This document shows, piece after piece, positions 33,219-44,900 of a stretch of DNA of 64,000 nucleotides. Numbering within the stretch: position 1 is the stretch's first letter; each line of letters begins with the position of its first letter. The position numbers were made by a program, and so were the translations under genes. This DNA comes from Clostridiales bacterium Firm_14 (GTDB taxonomy: Bacteria > Bacillota > Clostridia > Saccharofermentanales > Saccharofermentanaceae), in assembly GCA_001604135.1 (NCBI GenBank), contig LVAT01000013.1, forward strand, positions 186,001 to 250,000, given 5' to 3'. A model generated the notes under the pieces. It was not told the origin of the DNA. It saw only the letters and a list, made by a program, of their open reading frames with translations, and did no database searches.

Positions 33219-35012
33219 ATGAAGAGATTTCAGAAGACCGTAGCCGCTTTAATGGTTTTATCAATGCTTCTTTCGCTTGGTTCCTGTGCGAATCAGAGAA
33301 GAAAAGGCATTGAGCGAGAAACAAGTCCTGACGCTTCCAAAAGGGAATACCTTGAGACTGAACCGGTTGTTACTCCTACAGATCCGATAGTTACCGACGG
33401 ACCCGCACCGACGGATGCTCCTCCGGGCGAGATCGTTGATTTTACAATGTTTACCGGCATGGCCGGCAAGGATATTGATCCGAATAATGAGATCCGACAA
33501 CTGATCGCGGAGGAGACCGGTGTCCGTGTTACTGAAGCATGGTTAAGTAATCAGTCAGAACAGGAGGCCGTTGCCAGCTTAATGGCTTCCGGTAATTTGC
33601 CTGATTTCATTGATGTAAGTGAGATGTCGAAGCTTTATGAAGGCGACTATCTTATTGCCTGGGATCAATATATAGAGAAATATCCGAACATCAAGGAACT
33701 CTATTCTGAGAAGGAATGGGACAGCTTCAGACAGAGTGACGGTCATATCTATTGGGCAAATGTCTTTGACCGCTTCTATCAGAAAGATACTACGACACTT
33801 TCAACAGGACAGGCGTTCTGGATCCAGGCAAGGGTTCTTGAAGCTTATGGTTATCCTAAGATCGAGACACTTGACCAGTATTTCGAGATCATCGAAAAGT
33901 ATGCAAAAGAGCATCCTGAGCTTCCCAACGGCACTAAGGTAATCCCTTATACATGCCTTTGCGAAGACTGGAAGTATTTCTGCCTTGAAGCTCCTCCGAT
34001 GTATCTGGACGGATATCCCAATAACGGTTGTGTTGGTGTTGATATCAGCGGCGGCATAAATAATCCCAAAGTCGTTGACTATAACATGACTGATACGGCC
34101 AAGGCTTATTTCAAGAAGCTTAACGAGGAATATCAGAAGGGCATCGTAGATCCAGAATTTGCTGACCAGAATTACGACAAATATATTGAGAAGTTATGTA
34201 CCGGTGCTGTTCTCGGAATGTGCGACGATTACTGGAATTTCGGTTATTCCATCATGGGTTCTTTCAGCGTTGAACAGAAGGGCCCTAAGGGTTCTGTCGT
34301 TCCGAGCGAGATCGGCTGCGATTATGTTCCTTTGGGCTTGGTAATGAAGTCCGGCACAAAGAATCAATGGTATTCTACTGATTACACTATCAATACGGCT
34401 TCAGGAATCGGTGTTACTACAAGCTGTATTAATCCGGAACTCGCATTCAAGTTCTTAAATGACATGCTTTCACAGGAGATCCACGACCTCCGCTTCTGGG
34501 GTGTTGAAGGTGAGGATTATCTTGTTGACGACAAAGGCATGTACTACAGAACTCAGGAGATGAGAGATCAGTGGAACAATCCGTCTTACAGGGCAAAACA
34601 TGTATGTGAATACTCTTACATGCCGCAGTGGAGAGGCATAAGCAGAGACGGCAAGAACTGCATGATGCCCAGGGATCAGGGTTCCGAGTATAAGGCTACT
34701 CTGCCTGAACCTGTCGCTAAGTGCTTTGAGGCATACGGTGCAAACAATTATGTTGAGATGATCGGTTCTGACATGTCAGACAGAGGTCCGTGGTTCGCAC
34801 TCTGGAGCTGGTCAAATGGTCTGTTTGGTGATGAACCTGCAGGAAAAGCATGGAGTGACATGGGTAAGTGCAAGCATAAATGGCTGCCTGAATTAGTTAA
34901 GACCGGCGATTTTGAAAAGACCTGGAATAACTATGTTGCTGAATATAAGGAATGCAATCCTCAGGTCTTCTTAGATGAAGCTCAGGCTGAAATTAAGAGA
35001 AGAATGGGTTAA
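33219..35012 (+). CDS. Extracellular solute-binding protein (family 1-like) lipoprotein
   Basis: Lipobox LSLGSCAN; large periplasmic-binding-type domain with EEYQKGIVDPEFADQNYDKYIEKLCTGA. Confidence 0.8.
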   Translation: MKRFQKTVAALMVLSMLLSLGSCANQRRKGIERETSPDASKREYLETEPVVTPTDPIVTDGPAPTDAPPGEIVDFTMFTGMAGKDIDPNNEIRQLIAEETGVRVTEAWLSNQSEQEAVASLMASGNLPDFIDVSEMSKLYEGDYLIAWDQYIEKYPNIKELYSEKEWDSFRQSDGHIYWANVFDRFYQKDTTTLSTGQAFWIQARVLEAYGYPKIETLDQYFEIIEKYAKEHPELPNGTKVIPYTCLCEDWKYFCLEAPPMYLDGYPNNGCVGVDISGGINNPKVVDYNMTDTAKAYFKKLNEEYQKGIVDPEFADQNYDKYIEKLCTGAVLGMCDDYWNFGYSIMGSFSVEQKGPKGSVVPSEIGCDYVPLGLVMKSGTKNQWYSTDYTINTASGIGVTTSCINPELAFKFLNDMLSQEIHDLRFWGVEGEDYLVDDKGMYYRTQEMRDQWNNPSYRAKHVCEYSYMPQWRGISRDGKNCMMPRDQGSEYKATLPEPVAKCFEAYGANNYVEMIGSDMSDRGPWFALWSWSNGLFGDEPAGKAWSDMGKCKHKWLPELVKTGDFEKTWNNYVAEYKECNPQVFLDEAQAEIKRRMG

Positions 35013-35022
35013 GGAGGTTTTT

Positions 35023-35616
35023 ATGAAGTACGTTAAGAATGTTTTATGCACAGCTTTGATCTTTGTAATGCTGTTAAGTTTGACCGGGTGCGGAACAGGA
35101 AAGCTCTCTCACAAGAAGATGGCCCAGTTCCTTGAAAAGCAGGATCTTGAAGAATGTGAAGATTTTGACGATTATACAAAGATCTACGGCAAGATGAAGA
35201 AGGGCAACGAAGGATTTATCTCTTCTGAAGGCAAAGAAGCCCAGAAGATCTATAACAAAGTGTTCAACCGCCTAAACCAGTATTCAAAATACGATGTAAC
35301 CGCTGCTACGTCAGCTTTCATTTATGATTCAGACGGTCTGAATTATCTTTTTATGTTCACTTTCGAGGACGAAAAAGACGCTGAAAAGTTCTATAAGAAA
35401 CTTTCCAAGTCAATTGACGATCCCGATGATGAAGGCGAAGAAAAGGGCTTGAGATTCACTTTATTAAATCAGAAGAAGAACACAAAGAAGAGTTATATCA
35501 CAGGTATCTATCTTGAGAAGAACACAGTACTGTTCTTAAGAGGCCAGACAACTGACGAAGATTTCGCAGATGACCTCTGCGCAGAATTCAAGATCCCGTC
35601 TCCGTTTGACACGTAA
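35023..35616 (+). CDS. Lipoprotein, function unknown
   Basis: Lipobox LLSLTGCGTG; 197 aa downstream of the solute-binding protein. Confidence 0.65.
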   Translation: MKYVKNVLCTALIFVMLLSLTGCGTGKLSHKKMAQFLEKQDLEECEDFDDYTKIYGKMKKGNEGFISSEGKEAQKIYNKVFNRLNQYSKYDVTAATSAFIYDSDGLNYLFMFTFEDEKDAEKFYKKLSKSIDDPDDEGEEKGLRFTLLNQKKNTKKSYITGIYLEKNTVLFLRGQTTDEDFADDLCAEFKIPSPFDT

Positions 35617-35656
35617 GGTTATTGTGTAACCGTTTAATCAAACATCCTAATTTATG

Positions 35657-35690
35657 AGGGCTTTCAATCGAAAGCCCTTAATTATTTTCT
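35657..35690. terminator. Terminator between convergent genes
   Basis: AGGGCTTTC aatc GAAAGCCCT followed by TAATTATTTTCTT. Confidence 0.75.
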
Positions 35691-37051
35691 TACTGTTCGT
35701 CCAAGTATTTCTTAACCGTATCAGGTGCAGGTCCGCCCGTAAGGCTTCTGCCTTCAACGCATGTTTTCAAAGAGATTGCATCGTAAACATCTTCTTCGAA
35801 AGCAGGAGAGAATTCCTTAAGCTTTTCGAGCTTAACATCAAGAAGAGAAATATTATTCTCGATGCAGTAATGTACGAGCTTTCCTGAGATAGCATGAGTC
35901 TCGCGGAAGGGAAGACCTTTCTTTACAAGATAATCTGCGAGGTCAGTAGCGTTTGTAAATCCGCCAAGAGCTGCAGCTTCCATGTTGTCCTTGCGGATCG
36001 TCATTGTCTTGATCATGCCGGTGAAGGGAGGAAGAACTGCCTTGATCGTCTCGATGCAGTCAAACATTGCTTCCTGAACCTCCTGCATATCCTTGTTATA
36101 TGTAAGAGGCAATCCCTTCATGATTACGAGCAATGAGATAAGGTCACCGTAAACGCGTCCTGTCTTACCACGTGTAAGCTCTGCAACGTCAGGATTCTTC
36201 TTCTGGGGCATCATGGAAGAGCCTGTAGAATAAGCATCGTCCAATTCATAGAACTTGAATTCCTGTGAAGCATAGAGGATGATCTCTTCGCTCATTCTTG
36301 ATAAGTGCATCATGAGGATAGAGCATGCAGATGCGAACTCGATCGCAAAGTCTCTGTCAGCTACGCCGTCAAGAGAGCAGAGCGTAACGCCGTTCATACC
36401 GAGCTGTTCTGCAACGAACTCACGGTCAAGAGGATATGTTGTTCCTGCAAGAGCGCCGGAACCTAAAGGAGAGATGTTAGCACGGTCCTTTGCAGCGTTG
36501 ATCCTGTCGATATCACGCTTGAACATCTCGATATAAGCCGATAGATAGTGAGCATATGTGATGGGCTGAGCTCTCTGAAGATGAGTGTAACCGGGCATGT
36601 AAGTCTCAGTGTTAGCCTTCGCGATATCAACCAAAGTATCGATCAGGTCATCTAAGAGCTCAACGATCTCGCCGGCTTCGTCAACCATATAAAGGCGCTG
36701 GTCAAGAGCAACCTGGTCATTTCTTGATCTTCCGGTGTGAAGGCGCTTGCCGGCATCACCGATTCGGTTAGTAAGCTCTTCTTCAATGAACATATGAATG
36801 TCTTCTGCATCTGAATCGAAAGTAAGCTTGCCGGATTCGATGTCTTCCTTGATCGAGAGAAGTCCGCTCTTTATGTCTTCAGCGTCCTTTTGAGAGATGA
36901 CACCCTGCTTTGCGAGCATCTGGGAATGAGCTATTGAACCCTCAATGTCCTGACTGTACATCTTGCAGTCAAAGGGAAGGGAAGAGTTGTAATCGTTTAC
37001 TTCTTTGTCAGTAGCCTTCTCGAAGCGTCCTGCCCACATTTTCTTTGCCAT
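35690..37051 (-). CDS. argH: Argininosuccinate lyase
   Basis: MAKKMWAGRFEKATDKEVNDYNSSLPFD; GSSMMPQKKNPDVAELTRGKTGRVYG. Confidence 0.97.
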   Translation of the reverse strand: MAKKMWAGRFEKATDKEVNDYNSSLPFDCKMYSQDIEGSIAHSQMLAKQGVISQKDAEDIKSGLLSIKEDIESGKLTFDSDAEDIHMFIEEELTNRIGDAGKRLHTGRSRNDQVALDQRLYMVDEAGEIVELLDDLIDTLVDIAKANTETYMPGYTHLQRAQPITYAHYLSAYIEMFKRDIDRINAAKDRANISPLGSGALAGTTYPLDREFVAEQLGMNGVTLCSLDGVADRDFAIEFASACSILMMHLSRMSEEIILYASQEFKFYELDDAYSTGSSMMPQKKNPDVAELTRGKTGRVYGDLISLLVIMKGLPLTYNKDMQEVQEAMFDCIETIKAVLPPFTGMIKTMTIRKDNMEAAALGGFTNATDLADYLVKKGLPFRETHAISGKLVHYCIENNISLLDVKLEKLKEFSPAFEEDVYDAISLKTCVEGRSLTGGPAPDTVKKYLDEQ

Positions 37052-37054
37052 AAG

Positions 37055-37513
37055 TTACTCCTTTACATAATCAGGATCTATTCTGATGAGATCAGTAAGA
37101 GCCTTGTTTCTGTAGTTAAGATCTTCACGAAGCGTAAAGCCCAGTGACTCCCAGAAAGCGTTTCCGCCTTCATTCTTCTTAAAAGCGACGAGAAGGACTT
37201 TTGTGATCCCTTCTTCGTCAAGCGCATTCAGTGCGAGCTCTACTAATTGGGCGCCGATTCCTTCGCGTCTGTGATCCGGAGAAACACACGCATGCTGTAT
37301 GATCCCGCGCCTGCCGTCGTGTCCACATAATATTACACCAACAACCTTTTGCTCACAAACGGCAACAAAAGAGGTGCTGGGGTTACGCTTCAGGTATTTT
37401 TCGATCCCTTCTCTTGAATCGTCCTTGTTGTTAAGTCCGTTACCGCACTTGATCCAAAGCTCGTATGCCTGTTCGTAATCTTCGATCGTCATAAGCCTGT
37501 ATGTGATCTGCAT
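37055..37513 (-). CDS. GNAT family N-acetyltransferase
   Basis: ACVSPDHRREGIGAQLVELAL acetyl-CoA site; FWESLGFTLRED. Confidence 0.88.
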   Translation of the reverse strand: MQITYRLMTIEDYEQAYELWIKCGNGLNNKDDSREGIEKYLKRNPSTSFVAVCEQKVVGVILCGHDGRRGIIQHACVSPDHRREGIGAQLVELALNALDEEGITKVLLVAFKKNEGGNAFWESLGFTLREDLNYRNKALTDLIRIDPDYVKE

Positions 37514-37619
37514 AATTTACCTCTTTTCTTGATTTATCGAAAACGCCTGCGAAAGGCCTCATTCCGATAATTTCACCAAACAGCCGCCAAAAACAAAGAC
37601 GCGCAACTCAATCAAAGTA

Positions 37620-37651
37620 AAAAAGAGGGGATCGGCTGACCGACCCCCTCC
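37620..37651 (-). terminator. Rho-independent terminator of the argG transcript
   Basis: Minus strand GAGGGGgTCGGtcagCCGAtCCCCTC followed by TTTTT. Confidence 0.85.
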
Positions 37652-37671
37652 AGAATAATCACTTAATAGAA

Positions 37672-38886
37672 TCAGAGAAGTCCGTTCTTCTGCTTCATCT
37701 TTGCGTTGACTTTCATAGGGAGACCGAAGCAGTTGATGAATCCGCCTGCATCAGCCTGGTTGTAAACATCATCAGCCTCGAAAGTAGCGATCTCAGGATC
37801 GTAGAGAGAGAAGGGTGATGTTGTGCCTGCAGGTGTGCAGTTGCCCTTGTAGAGCTTCATCTTAACTTCACCTGTAACAACTTCCTGTGTCTTGTCTACG
37901 AATGCAGAGAGTGCTTCTCTGAGAGGGTGGAACCACTGACCATAGTAAACGAGTTCGGAGAACTTCTGTGCTACGAGATCCTTGTAGTGGATCGTGTCAC
38001 GCTCAACTGTGAGGAGCTCGAGCTCTCTGTGAGCAGCGAAAAGAAGTGTTCCGCCGGGAGTCTCATAAACGCCACGGCTCTTCATGCCTACGAGACGGTT
38101 CTCAACGATGTCTGCGATACCAACGCCGTTAGCTGCAGCAACCTTGTTGCAGTATCTGAGGAGGTCAGCAGGAGAGAGCTTCTGTCCGTCAACTTCTACA
38201 GGGATACCCTTCTCGAACTTGATAGTTACATATGTGGGAGTATCAGGTGCCTTCTCAGGAGATACCATGAGCTCAAGGATCTTGTCGAGGTTAGGCTCAT
38301 TTGCAGGATCTTCGAGATCCATACCTTCGTGAGAGAGGTGCCAGAGGTTCTCGTCCTTGGAATAGTTGTTTTCCTTTGTAACAGGAACGTCGATTCCACG
38401 AGCCTGAGCGTAGTCGATCTCTTCGTCACGAGACTTGATGTCCCAGATTCTCCAGGGAGCCAGGATCTTCATGTCAGGATCAAGAGCCTTGATAGAGAGC
38501 TCGAATCTTACCTGGTCGTTGCCCTTACCGGTGCAGCCGTGAACGATAGTTGTGCATCCGTTAGCGTGAGCAGCTTCAACGAAGTGCTTAGCGATGACCG
38601 GACGTGCCATGGATGTACCGAGAAGGTACTTGCCCTCATAAACTGCATTAGCCTTGAGAGTAGGGAAGACGAAGTCAGAAACGAATTCCTCAGAAATGTC
38701 TTCGATAATGCACTTGATAGCGCCGCACTTAAGTGCCTTCTTCTCGAGATAGTCGTGATCAACACCAACGCCGACCTCGCCGCAGTAAGCTACGACTTCG
38801 CAGTCATAGTGCTCAAGGAGCCACGGGATGATGATAGAAGTATCAAGTCCGCCTGAATAAGCCAGTAAGAATTTTTCTTTTGCCAT
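37672..38886 (-). CDS. argG: Argininosuccinate synthase
   Basis: [33 protein letters not shown]. Confidence 0.97.
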   Translation of the reverse strand: MAKEKFLLAYSGGLDTSIIIPWLLEHYDCEVVAYCGEVGVGVDHDYLEKKALKCGAIKCIIEDISEEFVSDFVFPTLKANAVYEGKYLLGTSMARPVIAKHFVEAAHANGCTTIVHGCTGKGNDQVRFELSIKALDPDMKILAPWRIWDIKSRDEEIDYAQARGIDVPVTKENNYSKDENLWHLSHEGMDLEDPANEPNLDKILELMVSPEKAPDTPTYVTIKFEKGIPVEVDGQKLSPADLLRYCNKVAAANGVGIADIVENRLVGMKSRGVYETPGGTLLFAAHRELELLTVERDTIHYKDLVAQKFSELVYYGQWFHPLREALSAFVDKTQEVVTGEVKMKLYKGNCTPAGTTSPFSLYDPEIATFEADDVYNQADAGGFINCFGLPMKVNAKMKQKNGLL

Positions 38887-38902
38887 AAGGCACCTCCGAT
38901 TT

Positions 38903-38941
38903 ATGAATATTTATGCATAACTTTGTATAAACTTCGCATAT
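38903..38941 (-). promoter_or_regulatory. Putative tandem ARG boxes (ArgR operator) upstream of argG
   Basis: ATGAATATTTATGCATAA (38903-38920), 3-bp spacer, TGTATAAACTTCGCATAT (38924-38941). Confidence 0.55.
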
Positions 38942-39130
38942 CATACACTTGAGTTCTTTACAAGTCAACACACAAATTTTAATCTTGGGCTTTTATAAAA
39001 GCAAATAAGAATAAAGAATTATTTTTTGTGCATGTTTTCATTATTACCGTTTTGTAAAAAGCCCTGATTATGTATACAATCTTATGTGGCATAATATGCA
39101 ATTATATTTTCGAGGGGACCTCATACTCAA

Positions 39131-39994
39131 ATGGCTTATCCGTTGATGGAACATCTTATCGGTAAAGGCTTTCTTTATTGCGGCAAGTATTACAGAGTCA
39201 GTTCCGAACTGACTGAATCACTTCAAAAACCAGTAGATATCAGGATCTATTATGAGACCATCAGGGTAAAAGACGGTGTTCTTTTATTCGTTGAAGATCA
39301 TCTTCAAAGACTCGTAAATTCCGTTAAGGGCCTGGAGAACTTTCCGGTCGACACCTCCAAGATCTTGGCTGAAAGCTACAGCTTCATCGATCTGGACGGT
39401 ATCAGGGACGGCTCTGTCAGAATAGTTCTTACAAAAGAAACATTACTTATTCATCAGGCTGATATTACGATACCTTCTTCTGAGCAGTTCGAAAAAGGCA
39501 TCAATACGAGCATTCTCAACTGGGAGCGTAAGACTCCGAACCTTAAGATATTCAGGGGCGATTATAAGACTACTGTTAATGAGAAGTTTAAGGTGGAGAA
39601 CAGCCACGGACTTCCTTTCGAGCTCGTATTAACGGACAACGAGGGCAAACTCTATGAGGGCTCCATGTCCAATCTCTTTGTCATCAGGGACGGCAAGGTC
39701 TATTCCGCACCAGATAATAAGATCCTTATAGGTATTACCAGGAAGAGGGTCATGACTGCTCTTGAGCGTTCGGGCTTAAAGCTTGAGATCGGAACATTCG
39801 CTCCTGAAGAGCTGGATCCTAAGGCTGATGCGGTATTTGTAAGCAGCACGCCTTTCGACATCCTGCCTGTAAGGTATATGGATGATTATGAGTTTGACTC
39901 TGCGAATAATGAGATCCTTAAGATGATCTCTAAGATGTATCAGGAATATACATCTGAATATATCGACGCTGCGAAGCGTGCTTTGAACGGATAA
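39131..39994 (+). CDS. Class IV aminotransferase (BCAT / aminodeoxychorismate lyase-like)
   Basis: YYETIRVKDGVLLFVEDHLQRL; YKTTVNEKFKVE (PLP Lys region); LYEGSMSNLFVIRDG; GITRKRVM. Confidence 0.87.
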   Translation: MAYPLMEHLIGKGFLYCGKYYRVSSELTESLQKPVDIRIYYETIRVKDGVLLFVEDHLQRLVNSVKGLENFPVDTSKILAESYSFIDLDGIRDGSVRIVLTKETLLIHQADITIPSSEQFEKGINTSILNWERKTPNLKIFRGDYKTTVNEKFKVENSHGLPFELVLTDNEGKLYEGSMSNLFVIRDGKVYSAPDNKILIGITRKRVMTALERSGLKLEIGTFAPEELDPKADAVFVSSTPFDILPVRYMDDYEFDSANNEILKMISKMYQEYTSEYIDAAKRALNG

Positions 39995-40013
39995 TTATTT
40001 GGAGGTGGTATAA

Positions 40014-41942
40014 ATGGAGGCTAAATCAGGAAAGATATCGGTTACTACCGAGAATATTTTCCCGGTTATCAGACAATGGCTCTATGAAGATAAGGATATC
40101 TTTGTAAGAGAATTAGTATCGAACTGTGCGGATGCAATTGCAAAGCACAGAAGGCTCGTGGAACTCGGCAAGGCTGAGAAAGAGCCCGGCAATGCCGATT
40201 ACAAGATCACTGTTACTTACGATGACGATAACAAGACTATCTCATTCGAAGATAACGGCATCGGCATGACAGAGAATGAGGTTGAGAAGTATATCAACCA
40301 GATCGCTTTCTCCGGCGCGCTTGATTTCGTAACCAAGTATCAGCAGGAATCAACAGATAAGACCGGCATCATCGGTCACTTCGGTCTTGGTTTCTATTCC
40401 GCATTCATGGTAGCTGACGAAGTAACCATCGATACTAAGAGCTTCATTGAAGATTCCGAGCCTGTCATCTGGAAGTCCAATGACGGTATGGATTATGAGA
40501 TCCTGCCTTCAGAGAAGAAGGGCAGAGGTACCATCATCACTTTGAAGCTTTCTGAAGATGCAATTAAGATCTTCGATTCTGCAACGCTCAGAATGACGAT
40601 CCGTAAGTATTGCTATTTCGCACCAGCAGACATCTACTTCGTTGATACAAAGTCTGACAGACTCCACGAGGAAGCAGAGCAGAAGCGCAAGAAGGAAGCA
40701 GAAGAGAAGGGCGAGACATTTACGCCTTCTCCGGTATCTTATGTTCCGGTAAACAACAAATCGCCTCTCTGGACAAAGAAGCCCTCTGAGTGCACCGAAT
40801 CCGAATATAAGCAGTTCTATCATTCAGTATTTAACGACGGCCGTGATCCCTTATTCTGGATCCACCTCAACATGGATTATCCCTTCACACTTCAGGGTAT
40901 CCTTTATTTCCCTAAGACTGACAACATCTACCAGTCTCTTGAGGGCCGTATCAAGATCTATAATCACCAGATCTTTGTAGCAGACAACATCGAAGAGATC
41001 ATTCCTGATTTCCTGTTCCTCTTACAGGGATGCCTTGACTGCTCTGATCTCCCTTTGAACGTTTCACGTTCCGCATTGCAGCAGGATGAATACGTAAAGA
41101 AGCTTTCAGGCCACATCATTAAGAAGGTTTCCGATAAGCTTAACGACCTCTTCAAGAAGCAGAGAGAAGATTTCGAGAAATACTGGTCCGACATCTCCGT
41201 ATTCGTTAAGTACGGCATGATGAAGGAAGAGAAGTTCTATGAGAAGGTTGAATCAATCTGCCTCTTTGAGACCGTTGACGGTACCTTCAAGACCATCGAA
41301 GAGCTTACTTCCGAAGATAAGAAGACCATAAGATATACGACTGATCCCAAGGCTCAGGCAGCTTATGTCGAGATGAGCAAGAATGACGGCTTTGAAGTAG
41401 TCGTAATGGATCAGGAGATCGATAATAACTTCATGTCCTATATGGAAATGAAGAAGCCTGATTACAAGTTCAAGCGTGTTGACTCTGAGCTTTCCGGTAA
41501 GGAATCCGATGAAGAGACGAAGAATAAGCTTAAGGACTTCTTCAGAAGCGCAGTGGGTGATGAGAAGCTCATCGTTTTCGCGCAGGAGATGGGAAAAGAC
41601 AATCTCCCTGCATTGATACGTGAAGCTGAACATAACAGAAGAATGAAGGAAATGCGCGCACAGTATGAGAGAATGATGTCAGCAATGGGCAATATGTCCG
41701 AAGAAGAACTCGCAGACATGTTCCCTGAGACAGAAGAGCTCGTCGTTAATACCGACAGCCCTCTCATTACCAAGCTTGAGGCTCTTGAGTCCATGGGCAC
41801 CAAGAAGGAAGAAGCTGACCGCCTGGCACAGCATATCTACGATCAGGCTAAGCTTGCACACGGATCCCTTGACAGCGCAGGCCTCGAGAGATTCCTTAAG
41901 TACAACACCGAATTGCTCTCCAAGAGCGCTGATAATCTGTAA
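40014..41942 (+). CDS. htpG: HSP90-family chaperone HtpG
   Basis: FVRELVSNCADAIAKHR; DNGIGMTENEVEKYINQIAFSGA; GHFGLGFYSAFMVAD. Confidence 0.95.
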   Translation: MEAKSGKISVTTENIFPVIRQWLYEDKDIFVRELVSNCADAIAKHRRLVELGKAEKEPGNADYKITVTYDDDNKTISFEDNGIGMTENEVEKYINQIAFSGALDFVTKYQQESTDKTGIIGHFGLGFYSAFMVADEVTIDTKSFIEDSEPVIWKSNDGMDYEILPSEKKGRGTIITLKLSEDAIKIFDSATLRMTIRKYCYFAPADIYFVDTKSDRLHEEAEQKRKKEAEEKGETFTPSPVSYVPVNNKSPLWTKKPSECTESEYKQFYHSVFNDGRDPLFWIHLNMDYPFTLQGILYFPKTDNIYQSLEGRIKIYNHQIFVADNIEEIIPDFLFLLQGCLDCSDLPLNVSRSALQQDEYVKKLSGHIIKKVSDKLNDLFKKQREDFEKYWSDISVFVKYGMMKEEKFYEKVESICLFETVDGTFKTIEELTSEDKKTIRYTTDPKAQAAYVEMSKNDGFEVVVMDQEIDNNFMSYMEMKKPDYKFKRVDSELSGKESDEETKNKLKDFFRSAVGDEKLIVFAQEMGKDNLPALIREAEHNRRMKEMRAQYERMMSAMGNMSEEELADMFPETEELVVNTDSPLITKLEALESMGTKKEEADRLAQHIYDQAKLAHGSLDSAGLERFLKYNTELLSKSADNL

Positions 41943-41964
41943 TTTATTTCACAAGGAGAACCTT

Positions 41965-44900
41965 ATGAACGAGAATGATGTAAGACGAGTACTGTCAGAG
42001 AAAAAAGAAGGCTTTAACGTTGAAGCAGGCGGAATCCTTCATGATGTTAAATACGATCTTAACGTATCAGGCATCACAAAGGTCCGTGTCGTAAACCGTT
42101 ATGACGTGTCAGGCGTTACTGATGAAGAGTTCGAGAACGCTAAGCCTGTCGTATTCAGTGAACCGCCGGTAGATATCCTCTACGATGAGACTGTAGATCT
42201 TTCAGATGCAGCATATGTTCTCATCATCGAGTCTTTGCCCGGCCAGTACGACCAGAGAGCAGATTCAGCAGCTCAGTGTATCCAGTTTATGACCGCTAAG
42301 GAAAGACCAATCGTAAAGTGCGCTAAGATCGTTGCTTTCTACGGATCTGTTTCAGATGAAGAGAAGGATAAGATCAAGAGTTATCTCATTAACCCCGTTG
42401 AAGCACGTGAAGCTTCTGCTGATAAGCCTGCAACACTCGTAGATAAGTATGATATTCCTACAACGGTTCCAAGTGTCGACGGTTTCCTCGAAATGACTGA
42501 CGAGGATCTCGAGAACTTAAGAAAATCCATGGGACTTGCTATGAGCTTTGCAGACATCAAGTTCGTTCAGGATTTCTTCAGAGAGCAGGGAAGAGTACCC
42601 ACAGTTACTGAGATCCGTGTTCTTGATACATACTGGTCTGACCACTGCCGTCACACAACATTCCTTACAAACCTCACAGACATCAAGTTTGAAGGCGATG
42701 ACGAGCTCACGGCGGAGATCAAGGAAACATATAAAGATTACCTTGCAACACGAGAAGATGTTTACGGCGACAGAATCTCCAAGAAGCCTATCTGCCTTAT
42801 GGATATCGGTACCATCGCAGGAAAGAAGCTTAAGAAGGACGGCAAGCTTGCTGACCTTGATGAGTCCGAAGAGATAAATGCTTGCTCCATCAAGGTAAGG
42901 ATCGAAGTAGACGGAAAGCCTGAAGATTACATCTTCATGTTCAAGAACGAGACACATAACCATCCTACAGAGATCGAACCTTTCGGTGGTGCTGCAACAT
43001 GCCTGGGCGGTGCTATCAGAGACCCTCTCTCAGGAAGATCTTATGTATATCAGGCAATGAGAGTTACCGGCGCAGGCGATCCTACGGTACCTGTTGAACT
43101 CACACTTAAGGGTAAGCTCTCACAGAAGAAGCTCTGTCGCACGGCTGCTGCAGGCTATTCTTCCTATGGTAACCAGATCGGACTTGCAACAGGACTGGTC
43201 GATGAAGTTTACCATCCCGGTTATATCGCAAAGAGAATGGAGATCGGTGCCGTTGTAGGCGCTGCTCCTGCTTCAAATATCGTAAGAGAAAGACCTCAGG
43301 CAGGAGACATCGTTGTACTCCTTGGCGGCAGAACAGGCCGTGACGGTATCGGCGGAGCTACAGGTTCATCCAAGGCTCACGATACACAGTCCGTTGTAAC
43401 ATGCGGTTCTGAGGTTCAGAAGGGTAATCCTCCTACTGAGAGAAAGCTCCAGAGACTCTTCAGAGATCCTGAGGTTACAAGACTCATCATCAGATGTAAT
43501 GACTTCGGTGCAGGCGGCGTTTCTGTTGCTATCGGCGAGCTCGCAGAAGGCCTTTCTATCAATCTTGATGCAGTTCCGAAGAAGTACGACGGCCTTGACG
43601 GTACAGAGATCGCAATCTCCGAGTCACAGGAGAGAATGGCTGTTGTAGTACATCCTGCTGATCTTGATAAGTTCATGGCTGCTGCAGCAAAGGAGAACCT
43701 TGAAGCTACAGTAGTTGCAGAGGTTACGGAAGAACCCATCATGAAGATGGTATGGAACGGCAACACTATTGTTGATCTTCCAAGATCGTTCATCGATACG
43801 AACGGTGCTACACAGTATGCAGAAGCTGACGTTGTACCTCAGGGCAAGGGTGAATTCCTTGATACACCTGCAAACGGTTTTGTAGAAGGCAACTTCGCAG
43901 AGAGCCTTAAGGGAACACTTAATTCTTTGGAAGGCGCTTCCAGAAAGGGTCTTATCGAGAGATTCGACTCTTCTATCGGAGCTGCTACAGTCGTATGGCC
44001 TTACGGCGGTAAGATGCAGAATTCACCTGAGGAAGGTATGGCTGCAAAGATCCCGCTCGATCACGGCACAACACATGACTGTTCCGTTATGACATACGGT
44101 TTTGATCCTTACTACATGGAATGGAATCCTTATGCAGGCGCTTACCATTCAGTAGTTGAGTCACTTCTTAAGCTCCTTGCAATGGGCGTTGATCCTTCAA
44201 AGGCTAGACTCACATTCCAGGAATATTTCGAGAGAATGGGCAGCAGCGAATCATGGGGCAAGCCTCTTTCCGCACTCCTCGGTGCTTACAAGGCCCAGCT
44301 CGATTACGGTACAGCTGCGATCGGCGGTAAGGACTCTATGTCCGGTACATTTAACGATATCCACGTACCTCCGACGCTCGTAAGCTTTGCAGTTGGTATG
44401 TCCACAACTGATAAGATCATCACATCCACACTTACAGGCAAGGGCCAGAAGCTCTACCTCATCAAGTGTGCACGTGACGGCAAGGGTTCTTACAAGAAGG
44501 ATCATGTATTAAGAGTCTTCAAGGCTGTAAAAGAGCTCCTCGACAGAGGCGAGATCAAGAATGCATCTGTTGTTAAGAGCGCAGGCGTTGCAGCAAGAGT
44601 TGCACAGATGTGCTTCGGTAATAAGTTGGGCTTCGATTTCTCTGATAAGCTTGACGAGCGCGATCTCTTCTCCAAGACATTGGCTTCCATCATCGTAGCG
44701 ATCCCTTCAGACGGCAACGCCGTAGATAAGGTTGAGATGGCAGGCGGCAAGTTCCTCGGTACGACGAATGATACCGGCGACTTCACATATGCAGGCGCAA
44801 CTCTTTCCGGCAAGGATGCATTAGAGGCATTTGAAGGAAAGCTCGAAAGGATCTTCCCGACAGTTGCAAAGTCTGCTGACATGCCTTTCGCTATCGACGT

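Noticed and set aside
37927-38856. 309-aa plus-strand ORF
   Set aside because: Antisense to argG, which is unmistakable; no coherent domain.
41776-41964. N-terminal extension of the purL ORF
   Set aside because: Lies inside the 3' end of htpG in another frame; the real start with a ribosome-binding site (AAGGAG) is ATG 41965.
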